64,000 nt of DNA. Origin: Oceanimonas sp. GK1 (GTDB lineage Bacteria; Pseudomonadota; Gammaproteobacteria; Enterobacterales; Aeromonadaceae). The DNA lies in the NCBI RefSeq assembly GCF_000243075.1, contig NC_016745.1, positions 492,501 to 556,500 on the forward strand. Direction: 5' to 3'. The notes beneath the pieces were generated by a model, which saw only the letters and a program-made list of their open reading frames with translations, was not told the DNA's origin and searched no databases. The position numbers and the translations under genes are program-made. Shown piece after piece: positions 45,557-53,749 of this stretch; the stretch's first letter is position 1; the number at the start of each line of letters is the position of its first letter.

Positions 45557-45904
45557 ATGGAAAACCTGTTTGCCTTTGTGGTGGGCGGCCTTTATGCCAC
45601 CGCCCTGTTTATGATGCTCAGGCGCAGCGTGGTCAAACTGCTGATCGGCCTGATTATTCTGTCGAACGCCGCCAACCTGCTGATTTTTACCAGCGGCGGC
45701 CTGGTGCGGGGCGCGCCGCCGCTGATTCCGGAAGGGCTTTACCAGCCTGCCGGGGTGATTGCCGATCCGCTGCCGCAGGCGCTGATCCTGACCGCCATCG
45801 TGATCAGTTTTGGGGTGCTGGCCTTTGCGGTGGTGCTGATCCACCGGGCTTATGAAGTGATTGGCGCCGACGATGTCAACGAAATGAAGAGCACCGATTC
45901 GTGA
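45557..45904 (+). CDS. mrpC: Na+/H+ antiporter Mrp subunit C
   Basis: A 115-residue membrane subunit homologous to NuoK, with three hydrophobic segments. [17 protein letters not shown] and the [16 protein letters not shown] segment are diagnostic. It starts directly after the mrpB stop and overlaps mrpD. Confidence 0.95.
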   Translation: MENLFAFVVGGLYATALFMMLRRSVVKLLIGLIILSNAANLLIFTSGGLVRGAPPLIPEGLYQPAGVIADPLPQALILTAIVISFGVLAFAVVLIHRAYEVIGADDVNEMKSTDS

Positions 45905-47403
45905 ACGCAGAAGTGATTATTCCCATCCTCATTCCCATGCTGGCCGGCGCCCTGTGTCTGGCCTGCTGGCGCTGGCGGCTGGTACAGCGCTGGATTTCCG
46001 TGCTGTCCGGCGCCGGCCTGCTGGCGGCCTCCCTGGTGCTGCTGCATCAGGTGCAGACCCAGGGCATTCAGGTGGCCTACATGGGTGCCTGGCCCGCTCC
46101 TTACGGCATTACCCTGGTGGCGGATCTGCTCAGCGCCATCATGGTGGTGGTGACCGGTATCATCGGGCTGGCGGTGGCGGTGTATTCGCTCGCCACCATG
46201 TCTCGCAGTCACGAGGCCTTTGGCTACTACCCGCTGTTGCACCTGATGCTGGCGGGGGTGGCCGGGGCCTTTTTGACCGGCGATATCTTCAATCTCTATG
46301 TCTGGTTCGAGATATTGCTCATCGCCTCCTTCGGCCTGATGATTCTGGGGGGCGAACGGGCCCAGATGGAGGGGGCGATCAAGTACGTGACCCTCAACCT
46401 GATCTCTTCGGCCATGTTCCTCACCGCCGTGGGCCTGCTGTACGGCCATGCCGGCACCCTCAACATGGCGGATCTGGCGGTGAAGCTGAACGGCGCCGAG
46501 CAGGCCGGGCTGGTCACGGTGATCGCCATGCTGTTTCTGGTGGCCTTTGGCATCAAGGCGGCGGCGTTTCCGCTGTTCTTCTGGCTGCCGGCGTCCTACC
46601 ACACGCCGCCGGTGGCCATTTCGGCGGTGTTTGCCGGCCTGCTCACCAAGGTGGGGGTCTATGCCCTGTACCGGGTATTCAGCCTGATCTTCGTGCAGGA
46701 CACCGGCTTTACCCACGGCACCGTGCTGATGGCCATGGGCATTTTCACCATGGTCACCGGGGTGCTGGGGGCGGCGGCCCAGTTCGAGGTGCGGCGCATT
46801 CTGTCCTTTCACATCATCAGTCAGATCGGCTACATGCTGGTGGGGCTGGCGCTGTTCACGCCGCTGGCGGTGGCCGGCGGGGTGTTCTACATCTTTCATC
46901 ACATTATCGTGAAGACCAACCTGTTCCTGGTGAGCGGGGTCATGTACCGCTACCACGGCAGCTATGATCTGGCGCACCTGGGCGGCCTTTATCGCTCGGC
47001 GCCCTGGCTGGCGGCCCTGTTCATGATCCCGGCCATGTCGCTGGCGGGGCTGCCGCCGCTGTCGGGCTTTTTCGCCAAGTTCACGGTGATCAAGGCGGGC
47101 GTGCTTGAAGGCCACTGGCTGATGGTGGCGATGGCGCTGATCGTGGGTCTGCTGACCCTGTATTCGATGATCAAGATCTGGGCCGAGGCATTCTGGAAGG
47201 GGCTGCCCGAAGACGCCAAGCCCATGCGGGGCCAGCAGGATCCGCACCTTTACGTGTTGTATGCGCCCATCGCCGGACTGGCGCTGATCACCCTGACCAT
47301 CGGTTTTGGCGCCGAGTGGTTTGTGCAGCTGGCCATGGCCACGGCGGAACAACTGCTGTCGCCGGCGGGTTATATCGACGCCGTACTGGGAGAAAGCCGA
47401 TGA
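45901..47403 (+). CDS. mrpD: Na+/H+ antiporter Mrp subunit D
   Basis: A 500-residue subunit homologous to NuoN/NuoM, with about 14 hydrophobic segments. The key Glu lies in [14 protein letters not shown] (about residue 137), and [19 protein letters not shown] is the conserved proton-channel Lys region. It starts with GTG at 45901, overlapping mrpC by four bases. Confidence 0.95.
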   Translation: MNAEVIIPILIPMLAGALCLACWRWRLVQRWISVLSGAGLLAASLVLLHQVQTQGIQVAYMGAWPAPYGITLVADLLSAIMVVVTGIIGLAVAVYSLATMSRSHEAFGYYPLLHLMLAGVAGAFLTGDIFNLYVWFEILLIASFGLMILGGERAQMEGAIKYVTLNLISSAMFLTAVGLLYGHAGTLNMADLAVKLNGAEQAGLVTVIAMLFLVAFGIKAAAFPLFFWLPASYHTPPVAISAVFAGLLTKVGVYALYRVFSLIFVQDTGFTHGTVLMAMGIFTMVTGVLGAAAQFEVRRILSFHIISQIGYMLVGLALFTPLAVAGGVFYIFHHIIVKTNLFLVSGVMYRYHGSYDLAHLGGLYRSAPWLAALFMIPAMSLAGLPPLSGFFAKFTVIKAGVLEGHWLMVAMALIVGLLTLYSMIKIWAEAFWKGLPEDAKPMRGQQDPHLYVLYAPIAGLALITLTIGFGAEWFVQLAMATAEQLLSPAGYIDAVLGESR

Positions 47404-47873
47404 AAGCCTTTGGATGGAACATGCTGCTGGCCCTGGCCTGGGTGGTGCTGTCGGGCACCTACAGCATCAGCAACCTGGTGGTGGGTATTTTGCTCAGTTA
47501 CCTGGTGCTGGCCTACGTGGGCCGGGACAAGCCCACCTTCGCCCGTTATTTCGGCAAGGCACCGCGCATCGTCAGTTTTGTACTGTTCTTTATCTGGGAT
47601 CTGATCAAGTCCAACGCCCGGGTGGCGTACGACGTGCTGACCCCGACCCACCTGATGCGCCCCGGGGTGATCGCCATTCCGCTGGACTTAAAGGACGAGG
47701 GCGGCATCACCATCCTCGCCAACCTGATCACCGCCACCCCCGGCTCCCTGACCCTGGACGTGTCGAGCGATCGCAAGGTGCTGTACGTGCACCTGATGTA
47801 CCTGGAAGACGAGTCCCGCCAGCTGGCGGAATTCAAGGCCCTGGAGGCCCGTGTTATCGATTTGCTGGGGTGA
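47400..47873 (+). CDS. mrpE: Na+/H+ antiporter Mrp subunit E
   Basis: A 157-residue subunit with two or three hydrophobic segments near the N-terminus and a cytoplasmic C-terminal part; [13 protein letters not shown] is the family signature. The ATG at 47400 overlaps the mrpD stop; an earlier in-frame start lies inside mrpD and is unlikely. Confidence 0.94.
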   Translation: MKAFGWNMLLALAWVVLSGTYSISNLVVGILLSYLVLAYVGRDKPTFARYFGKAPRIVSFVLFFIWDLIKSNARVAYDVLTPTHLMRPGVIAIPLDLKDEGGITILANLITATPGSLTLDVSSDRKVLYVHLMYLEDESRQLAEFKALEARVIDLLG

Positions 47874-47877
47874 ATCC

Positions 47878-48153
47878 ATGTTTGACCTTGTTCTTACTCT
47901 GTCGTTTGTATTTCTGAGCCTGGGGCTGGTGCTGGCCACCATTCGGCTGCTGATTGGCCCGACCCTGCCGGACCGGGTGGTGGCACTGGAGGTCATCGCC
48001 TCCATGACCATGGGCTTTATTCTGCTGTACAGCGTGGCCTTTGACACCCCGGTGTTGATCGATGTGGTGATCGTGCTGGCGCTCACTTCCTTTATGGCGG
48101 CGGTGGGCTTTGCCCGCTACCTGGAGCAGGGAGGCCAGCGCGATGATGACTGA
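47878..48153 (+). CDS. mrpF: Na+/H+ antiporter Mrp subunit F
   Basis: A 91-residue subunit with three hydrophobic segments. The conserved GPTLPDRVVALE segment lies after the first, with an Asp-containing DVVIVLALTSF in the third. It begins four bases after mrpE ends. Confidence 0.94.
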   Translation: MFDLVLTLSFVFLSLGLVLATIRLLIGPTLPDRVVALEVIASMTMGFILLYSVAFDTPVLIDVVIVLALTSFMAAVGFARYLEQGGQRDDD

Positions 48154-48517
48154 ACTCATTACCAGCCTGTTTTTGCTGCTGGGCTCCTTTCTGATGCTAT
48201 TGGCCGGCATCGGCATTATTCGCATGCCGGATCTGCTGACCCGCATGCACGCCACCAGCAAGGCCGGCGCTCTTGGGGCCGGGCTGATGGCCTGTGGTTT
48301 TGCCGTGTATTTTCCCGAGGCCAGCCTGGTGGTGCGGGCGATGGCGGTGGTGGTGTTTGTGATCATGACGGCGCCGGTGGCCGCCCATGTGCTGGCCCGG
48401 GCCGGCTATTTCGTGGGCATCAGACTTTGGGAAGGCACGGTCAAGGACGTGATCAAGGAGCGTTACGATCTCAAGACCCACAAGCTGGGCAGTTCCGCCC
48501 GCAAGCGGGATGACTGA
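48143..48517 (+). CDS. mrpG: Na+/H+ antiporter Mrp subunit G
   Basis: A 124-residue subunit with three hydrophobic segments and the GIIRMPDLLTRMHATSKAG signature. It overlaps mrpF by 11 bases and completes the A-to-G set, in the canonical order of a group 1 Mrp operon. No clear terminator is seen before the convergent response-regulator gene at 48571. Confidence 0.94.
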   Translation: MMTELITSLFLLLGSFLMLLAGIGIIRMPDLLTRMHATSKAGALGAGLMACGFAVYFPEASLVVRAMAVVVFVIMTAPVAAHVLARAGYFVGIRLWEGTVKDVIKERYDLKTHKLGSSARKRDD

Positions 48518-48570
48518 TAAAGCGCTGGCAGCGCCAATGCTGGCGAGCCGGCTGCGCTCCGGCGGGTGGC

Positions 48571-48966
48571 TTAGGCCACTGCCTTGCGCCAGATAGTCCG
48601 TATTTGCTCCGGCAGAGTCATGGGATCAAAGGGTTTGGCGATTACATCCGTCGCGCCCATTTCCTTGTAGGTGGCAATTTCCTGAGGCTGTATTTTGGCG
48701 GTCATAAAGGCCACTGGCGTATGGCTGACCGCCGGCTGCCGGCGTAGGGCGGCGAGGGTGGACGGGCCGTCCATGCCCGGCATCATCACGTCCAGCAGTA
48801 TGATGTCGGGATTAAAAGCGGTAGCACTGGCCACGGCTTGTTCGCCCGACGCACACAGCATCACCTCAAATCCGCCCACCAGCTCCAGCGCCAGTCGGGC
48901 GATTTCACGAATGTCTTCGTCGTCTTCCACATAGAGTATGCGCTTGGGCTCGGTGCTCGGTTGCAT
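48571..48966 (-). CDS. Single-domain response regulator (CheY-like receiver)
   Basis: A 131-residue stand-alone receiver domain. The phosphoacceptor is Asp59 in IILLDVMMPGMDG, the acidic pair is Asp15/Asp16, and the conserved Lys is in VIAKPFDP. With no output domain it should act by protein-protein contact or as a phosphate shuttle. It is the last of three minus-strand signalling genes, 27 bases after the receiver-HDOD gene, and probably shares kinases with them. Confidence 0.92.
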   Translation of the reverse strand: MQPSTEPKRILYVEDDEDIREIARLALELVGGFEVMLCASGEQAVASATAFNPDIILLDVMMPGMDGPSTLAALRRQPAVSHTPVAFMTAKIQPQEIATYKEMGATDVIAKPFDPMTLPEQIRTIWRKAVA

Positions 48967-48993
48967 GTGCAGTCCTTGGTGTCATGGTGTGAG

Positions 48994-50151
48994 TCAGGCC
49001 GGCGTATCCAGCCATTTTGCCGGATCCAGCCCGGCGCGGCGTAGCAGGCGTTCGGCGTCGGGGCCATGCAGTTTCGAGGCTACTCGTAGCCCGGCCAGAT
49101 GCATGATAAGCAAGGTCTTGCGAGGGGCGTGAGACGGCATCATGTGTACGGCGCCGGCCAGTTCTCGCAGAGGAATGGGTAGGCCCCACTGAATCTTCAG
49201 GCGGTTGCCGTAGCGGGGGCCCCACTCGCGCAGCAGGGCGTCGAGGCTGGCTTCGTCGGGCTGGCCGCCCCTATCGACATAGGCTTGCAGGGTGCGCAGC
49301 ACTGCCAACTCGCCGCAGCGGCTGAGCAGGCCGGCGGCGTGGCAGCTGGCGCCGTCCAGGTTCAGGCTGATGGCCATGGCCCGGGCAATGGCGGCTACCT
49401 GCTCGCAATGGGTCTGGTAGTTTCTGGCGCGGGCTTGCAGGGCGGGCGTGCTCAGACTGCCGGTAATGTTCAGCGCCATGGCCATGGCGCAGTTAAGGGC
49501 CATGGGTATGCCCAGCAGAGCGATGGCTTCACTCGGCTTTGAGAGCGGCTGGCCGCTGCGCTTGAGGGAAATGTTGTTGGCCAGTTGCAGCAACCGGGCG
49601 GTCAGGGCAGTGTGGTTTTTCCACTGGCTGGCCAACTCCACCGCGGTCAGCTCTTCGGCGCGGCCCAGCAGCGGCAGTACCTGATCGGCGGCGAGCTCGC
49701 CCGGCAGTTGTAGCCGCTCACTCAGGGCCTGCTCCAGCCATTGCTCCAGGGGCGGTACCGAGGGCCCATTGGCCTGGTTTTGCTGGTGTATTTGGTGCAG
49801 CACTGGTTGCAGCCGCTGGTGCAGGGTGGTCACCTCAAAGGGCTTGGCGATAAAGTCGGTAATGCCTTGGTGCAGGGCCAGTCTGACGTGCTCCCGGTCG
49901 GAGCGGGCGCTGATGATGATGATGGGGGTATGTTTGTCATCATGGCGAATAAGACGCACCAGCTCGAGCCCGGAGCCGTCGGGCAGGTTCCAGTCGCACA
50001 GCGCCAGATCGGCACCCTGCCGTTGCCAGGCGTGACGGGCAGCGGTGAGGGTGGTGGCGTGAGTAACGCGAATGTTCGGGTTCAGCCCGGTGACCACGGT
50101 TTCCACCAGATCGGCGATCAGTTCATCGTCTTCAAGCAGCAGTATATTCAC
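48994..50151 (-). CDS. Response regulator with HDOD output domain
   Basis: A 385-residue protein: a receiver domain at about 1-120 with phosphoacceptor Asp53 (LCDWNLPDGSG) and Lys in IAKPFE, then an HDOD domain at about 145-345. HDOD proteins resemble HD phosphodiesterases but usually lack the metal-binding HD pair, and several regulate surface behaviour or c-di-GMP-linked responses. It lies nine bases after the diguanylate cyclase gene on the same strand, so the two are probably co-transcribed. Confidence 0.9.
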   Translation of the reverse strand: MNILLLEDDELIADLVETVVTGLNPNIRVTHATTLTAARHAWQRQGADLALCDWNLPDGSGLELVRLIRHDDKHTPIIIISARSDREHVRLALHQGITDFIAKPFEVTTLHQRLQPVLHQIHQQNQANGPSVPPLEQWLEQALSERLQLPGELAADQVLPLLGRAEELTAVELASQWKNHTALTARLLQLANNISLKRSGQPLSKPSEAIALLGIPMALNCAMAMALNITGSLSTPALQARARNYQTHCEQVAAIARAMAISLNLDGASCHAAGLLSRCGELAVLRTLQAYVDRGGQPDEASLDALLREWGPRYGNRLKIQWGLPIPLRELAGAVHMMPSHAPRKTLLIMHLAGLRVASKLHGPDAERLLRRAGLDPAKWLDTPA

Positions 50152-50159
50152 TGAAATAC

Positions 50160-51818
50160 CTACTCATTTGATTCCGGAAGACAGAGTTCAGCATAGTCGG
50201 TTACGCCATTCCGGCCGCCTCGTTTGCGCTGGTACAGCGCCTCGTCAGCGGCGTTCAGTCCCTGCTCGGCACTGGTGAAGTCGTTGAGCCGGGCCAGGCC
50301 CACACTGACGGTGACATGAAACGCCTGCTGCGGCCCGCGAAAGCCGAGGGCGGCAAAGTCCCGGCACAGCTGTTTAAACAAGGCGCGGGCCTGCTCTGGC
50401 TCACAGTCGGGCAGTACCGCCACAAACTCCTCGCCGCCGTAGCGGCCCAGGCTGTCGGTATGGCGCAGGCGCCGTTTCAGCAGGTGGGCCAGAGTGCGGA
50501 TCACCAGATCACCGGTGGCATGGCCGTGGGTGTCGTTGACTTGCTTGAAATGATCCAGATCGAGCATGGCCAGCATGGTGGTATGTCCCAGCCGCCGTAC
50601 TCGGGCGTGTTCCTGGACCAGTGCCTGCTTGATGTGAGGGTGGTTGAGCAGGCCGGTGAGGCCATCACAGGACAGCAGCTGAGCCAGTTGGCGGGCACGA
50701 TGGCAGAGAATGCTAACGGTACGGATCAGCCGCTGATCGGAAATGGGTTTGGTGATAAATTCGTCGGCTCCCTGGGCCAGGGCGTTGAGCTGACGGTCCC
50801 GATCCTGCTCGGAAGACAGGTAAACGATGGGCAGGCTCAGCCATTGGGGGTCAAAACGAACCATGCGCGCCAGGGTGGTGCCTGACCAGGGCGGCATATG
50901 AATGTCCATCAGCAAAATATCGGGACGGAATTCGGCCAGCATTGTCATCAGGGTCTCGGGGCAATTCAGCACCCGTATCTCCATGCCGGCATCGGTCAGA
51001 ACCAGGCGGTAACGCTCGGCCAGATCCTCGTCGTCATCCAGCAGCAGCACTCGGGCCCTGCCGGTTTCGAGACGCTCCTGGCGCAGCCGTTCGATGCGCG
51101 CCACCAGTTCGGGCACGTCCGCCGGCAGGGTAAACAGGCCATCTACCCCCAGCTTGGCCAGTTGGTAACGGCTGGCAAAGTCGGTGCCGGCACCGGCGCA
51201 TAGCAGGGGCGCCGGCTGGCGGGCGGCTCGGGCAGCCTGTTGCCGGTTCCAGTCAGAGACCGTCTGTAACTGGTCATCGTCGGTGAGAATGATCAGGTTG
51301 TGGTGCCAGTCCGCGGCCTGTAAGTGGCCGGCGTCGCTAATCTCACTTAACGCAAAGCCATAATGGTGCAGGGCGCCGGCCAGGGCGCCAAGCCGCTTGC
51401 CCAGTACCAGCAATTCGCTGCCGATCGTGGCGGGTGTGGCAGAGGGCTGGGGGTGAGGAATGGGCACCGGCTGCGGGGACGGCTGTAGCAGGCTCACCAG
51501 CAGGGTCATATCCTGCCGCGCTTGATCGAGCAGGGCGGCGGCCTCTTCGCCAGCTGTCTCTCCCTGAGCCAGCCGGGCTTTGAGCGCCAGCTCCTGAGCG
51601 GCGGCTTGCCGGCCCAGCTCGTTCAGGCCAAAGGTGCCGGACGAACCGGCCAGCCGGTGCTGCAGCTGGTTTACTTCCTCCAGCAGCGGCCGGGGCGGTT
51701 GCGCCGGCTGCCAGGTACTGAGCCGTTCCAGCTGTGCCCGTAGCTGGTGCAGGGTTCGCTCGGTAAAGCGTTCCCGCAGCAGCGCAAGCTGTTGTTCCAG
51801 CGGCGTGGTGTCGAACAT
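50160..51818 (-). CDS. HPt-receiver-GGDEF diguanylate cyclase
   Basis: A 552-residue protein with an unusual order. An HPt domain comes first (His54 in LQHRLAGSSGTFGL). A degenerate receiver-like segment follows at about 125-245, lacking a clear phosphoacceptor. An intact receiver spans about 258-375 (acidic LLLDDDED, acceptor Asp in ILLMDIHMPP, Lys in ITKPIS). A GGDEF domain ends it, with active GGEEF at 461-465 and an RxxD inhibitory site (R452, D455) five residues before. It should make c-di-GMP in response to phosphorylation, with product feedback. It is divergent from the sensor kinase at 51965. Confidence 0.9.
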   Translation of the reverse strand: MFDTTPLEQQLALLRERFTERTLHQLRAQLERLSTWQPAQPPRPLLEEVNQLQHRLAGSSGTFGLNELGRQAAAQELALKARLAQGETAGEEAAALLDQARQDMTLLVSLLQPSPQPVPIPHPQPSATPATIGSELLVLGKRLGALAGALHHYGFALSEISDAGHLQAADWHHNLIILTDDDQLQTVSDWNRQQAARAARQPAPLLCAGAGTDFASRYQLAKLGVDGLFTLPADVPELVARIERLRQERLETGRARVLLLDDDEDLAERYRLVLTDAGMEIRVLNCPETLMTMLAEFRPDILLMDIHMPPWSGTTLARMVRFDPQWLSLPIVYLSSEQDRDRQLNALAQGADEFITKPISDQRLIRTVSILCHRARQLAQLLSCDGLTGLLNHPHIKQALVQEHARVRRLGHTTMLAMLDLDHFKQVNDTHGHATGDLVIRTLAHLLKRRLRHTDSLGRYGGEEFVAVLPDCEPEQARALFKQLCRDFAALGFRGPQQAFHVTVSVGLARLNDFTSAEQGLNAADEALYQRKRGGRNGVTDYAELCLPESNE

Positions 51819-51964
51819 TGGCGGCTCCCGGGAAATTAATTGAAAATGACGCAGAACCTGTTCCGCATGGCCATAGCCAGTATATGTTGATAAGGTTTCT
51901 TACGGGACCATTTTGCAGAAAGTGGGTTCCATTTTTCCTCGCCATTGCACAAGGAAAGGGCCGA

Positions 51965-53749
51965 ATGAGATTATCTCTCAAGGGGCGTATCGCCCTGATC
52001 ATGCTGGCCGGTGCCCTGCTCACCGTGCTCGGCGTGCTGGCCACTGCCTATCACTCACTGGTGGACGATTTTGAACAGCTATACAGTCAGCGTCAGTTCA
52101 ATGCAACCGTGCGTGCCGCCGAGCAGGTGGAAGAAACCCTGGCGTTGCGGCTGAATACCCTGGAAAGCCTGTCTCCACAGTTGTCAAATGGCACTAACCT
52201 GTATCCGGTCACACAGCTGCTGACCAAGCTGGAGCGTCAACCCGCGCTGCGCCGGCTGTTTCCCGATGGCCTCATGGTGTTTGACGCCACCGCCACCGCC
52301 ATTGCCGAAACCACCCTGGTGCCGGGCCGGCTGGGTACCAATTATGCCGACCGACCCCATTTCAGGAAGCTGATACGCAGCCGTAAGCCGGTGATCAGTC
52401 ATCCCATTATCGGTCGGACCACCGGCACGCCATTGGTGTCCTTTTTGAGTCCAATTTTGTCCGATGACGGCGACCTGCTGGGCATGTTGGGGGGCGTGCT
52501 CAATCTGGCCACCACCTCCATTCTGCCCGAGCAACGACTGAGCGAGGCGCGCCTGGAAGGGGTCAGTTTCAGGATCCTCGATACCAAGAACCGGGTATAT
52601 GTGTATAACGGCCAGGCTCTGGCGGGCGCGCTGCAGCCGCTGCCGGCACCGGGAGAGGATCCCCTGATTGATGCTGCCCTGACCGGCCAGCACCTGGGCG
52701 TGCTCGAGCACAATGGCGAAAAACAATGGGTTTACGCCACCACCCACCTGCAGCAGCTGGGCTGGCTGTTTGTGCGCGCCCTGCCGCACAAGCAGGTGGT
52801 GGCGCCGGCCCGGGCCTTTTTTATGCGGTTTGCCGGCATCAGCCTGGTGATCGGCGGAGGACTGTCGCTGATTGCCTTCTGGATGGCCTGGAGCGCCATG
52901 CGGCCGCTGGAGGCCATGACCCGGCGTATTCACACCATGGCGTCCCGAGCCGGCAATGAGCAACCGCTGCCGGAAACCGGCGTGCCCGAGCTGGCGCGCC
53001 TGGCCCGGGCCTTTAACCGGCTGACCGCCGAGCGGCGGGCCCTGAGTCAGGTAAAGGACGACTTCTTGGCTGTGGTCAGCCATGAGCTGCGTACGCCGCT
53101 AACCTCCATCAACGGTGCCCTGCGACTTTTGGATTCCGGCGTATCTGGTTCGCTGTCGGAGAAAACCGGCGAGCTGGTGAGGCTGGCCCTGCGCAACGGT
53201 GAGCGGTTGCAGCATCTGATCAACGATCTGCTGGATTTCAGCAAGCTCAGTGCCGGCAAGCTGGAGCTGGCGCCGGTGCCCTGCTGTCTCAATGCCCTCA
53301 TCGACGAAGCCATCAGCGGTAATGGCCCTATGGCCCAAGAGTATCGAGTGACCTTGCGCAATGGTTACGGTCGTTCCCTGCCGGTGGTGCTGGACCCGCT
53401 GCGGATGCGCCAGTTGCTGGATAACCTGATCAGCAATGCCATCAAGTTTTCCCCCGCCGGCGGCCGGGTGACCATATCGGTAGAGCGGACCGGGCCGGAC
53501 TGGCTGCGGTTGACCGTCAGCGATCAGGGCGACGGCATTCCCGCGGCCTTTGCCGACCGGCTGTTTGATCGCTTCGCCCAGGCCGAGCACGGCACCATGC
53601 GTGCGGTCAGCGGCACTGGTCTGGGGCTGGCCATCTGTAAGGAGCTGGTGGAGCTGATGGGGGGACACATCGGTTTTTACAATCAAAGCGGCGCCCACCT
53701 GTGGATTGAATTGCCGGCCGAAACCGGCCCAATCGAAGGTAGCCCTTGA
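51965..53749 (+). CDS. Membrane sensor histidine kinase (Cache-HAMP-HisKA)
   Basis: A 594-residue kinase. TM1 lies at about residues 9-30, a periplasmic double-Cache-like sensor domain at about 31-280, and TM2 at about 285-307, followed by HAMP, a HisKA domain with His373 (VVSHELRTPL), and a HATPase domain (LLDNLISNAIKFSP, GTGLGLAICKEL). There is no receiver, so it must pass phosphate to a separate regulator. ATG 51965 is used; an open stretch of 49 codons upstream is not conserved in character. The next kinase gene overlaps its stop. Confidence 0.91.
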   Translation: MRLSLKGRIALIMLAGALLTVLGVLATAYHSLVDDFEQLYSQRQFNATVRAAEQVEETLALRLNTLESLSPQLSNGTNLYPVTQLLTKLERQPALRRLFPDGLMVFDATATAIAETTLVPGRLGTNYADRPHFRKLIRSRKPVISHPIIGRTTGTPLVSFLSPILSDDGDLLGMLGGVLNLATTSILPEQRLSEARLEGVSFRILDTKNRVYVYNGQALAGALQPLPAPGEDPLIDAALTGQHLGVLEHNGEKQWVYATTHLQQLGWLFVRALPHKQVVAPARAFFMRFAGISLVIGGGLSLIAFWMAWSAMRPLEAMTRRIHTMASRAGNEQPLPETGVPELARLARAFNRLTAERRALSQVKDDFLAVVSHELRTPLTSINGALRLLDSGVSGSLSEKTGELVRLALRNGERLQHLINDLLDFSKLSAGKLELAPVPCCLNALIDEAISGNGPMAQEYRVTLRNGYGRSLPVVLDPLRMRQLLDNLISNAIKFSPAGGRVTISVERTGPDWLRLTVSDQGDGIPAAFADRLFDRFAQAEHGTMRAVSGTGLGLAICKELVELMGGHIGFYNQSGAHLWIELPAETGPIEGSP

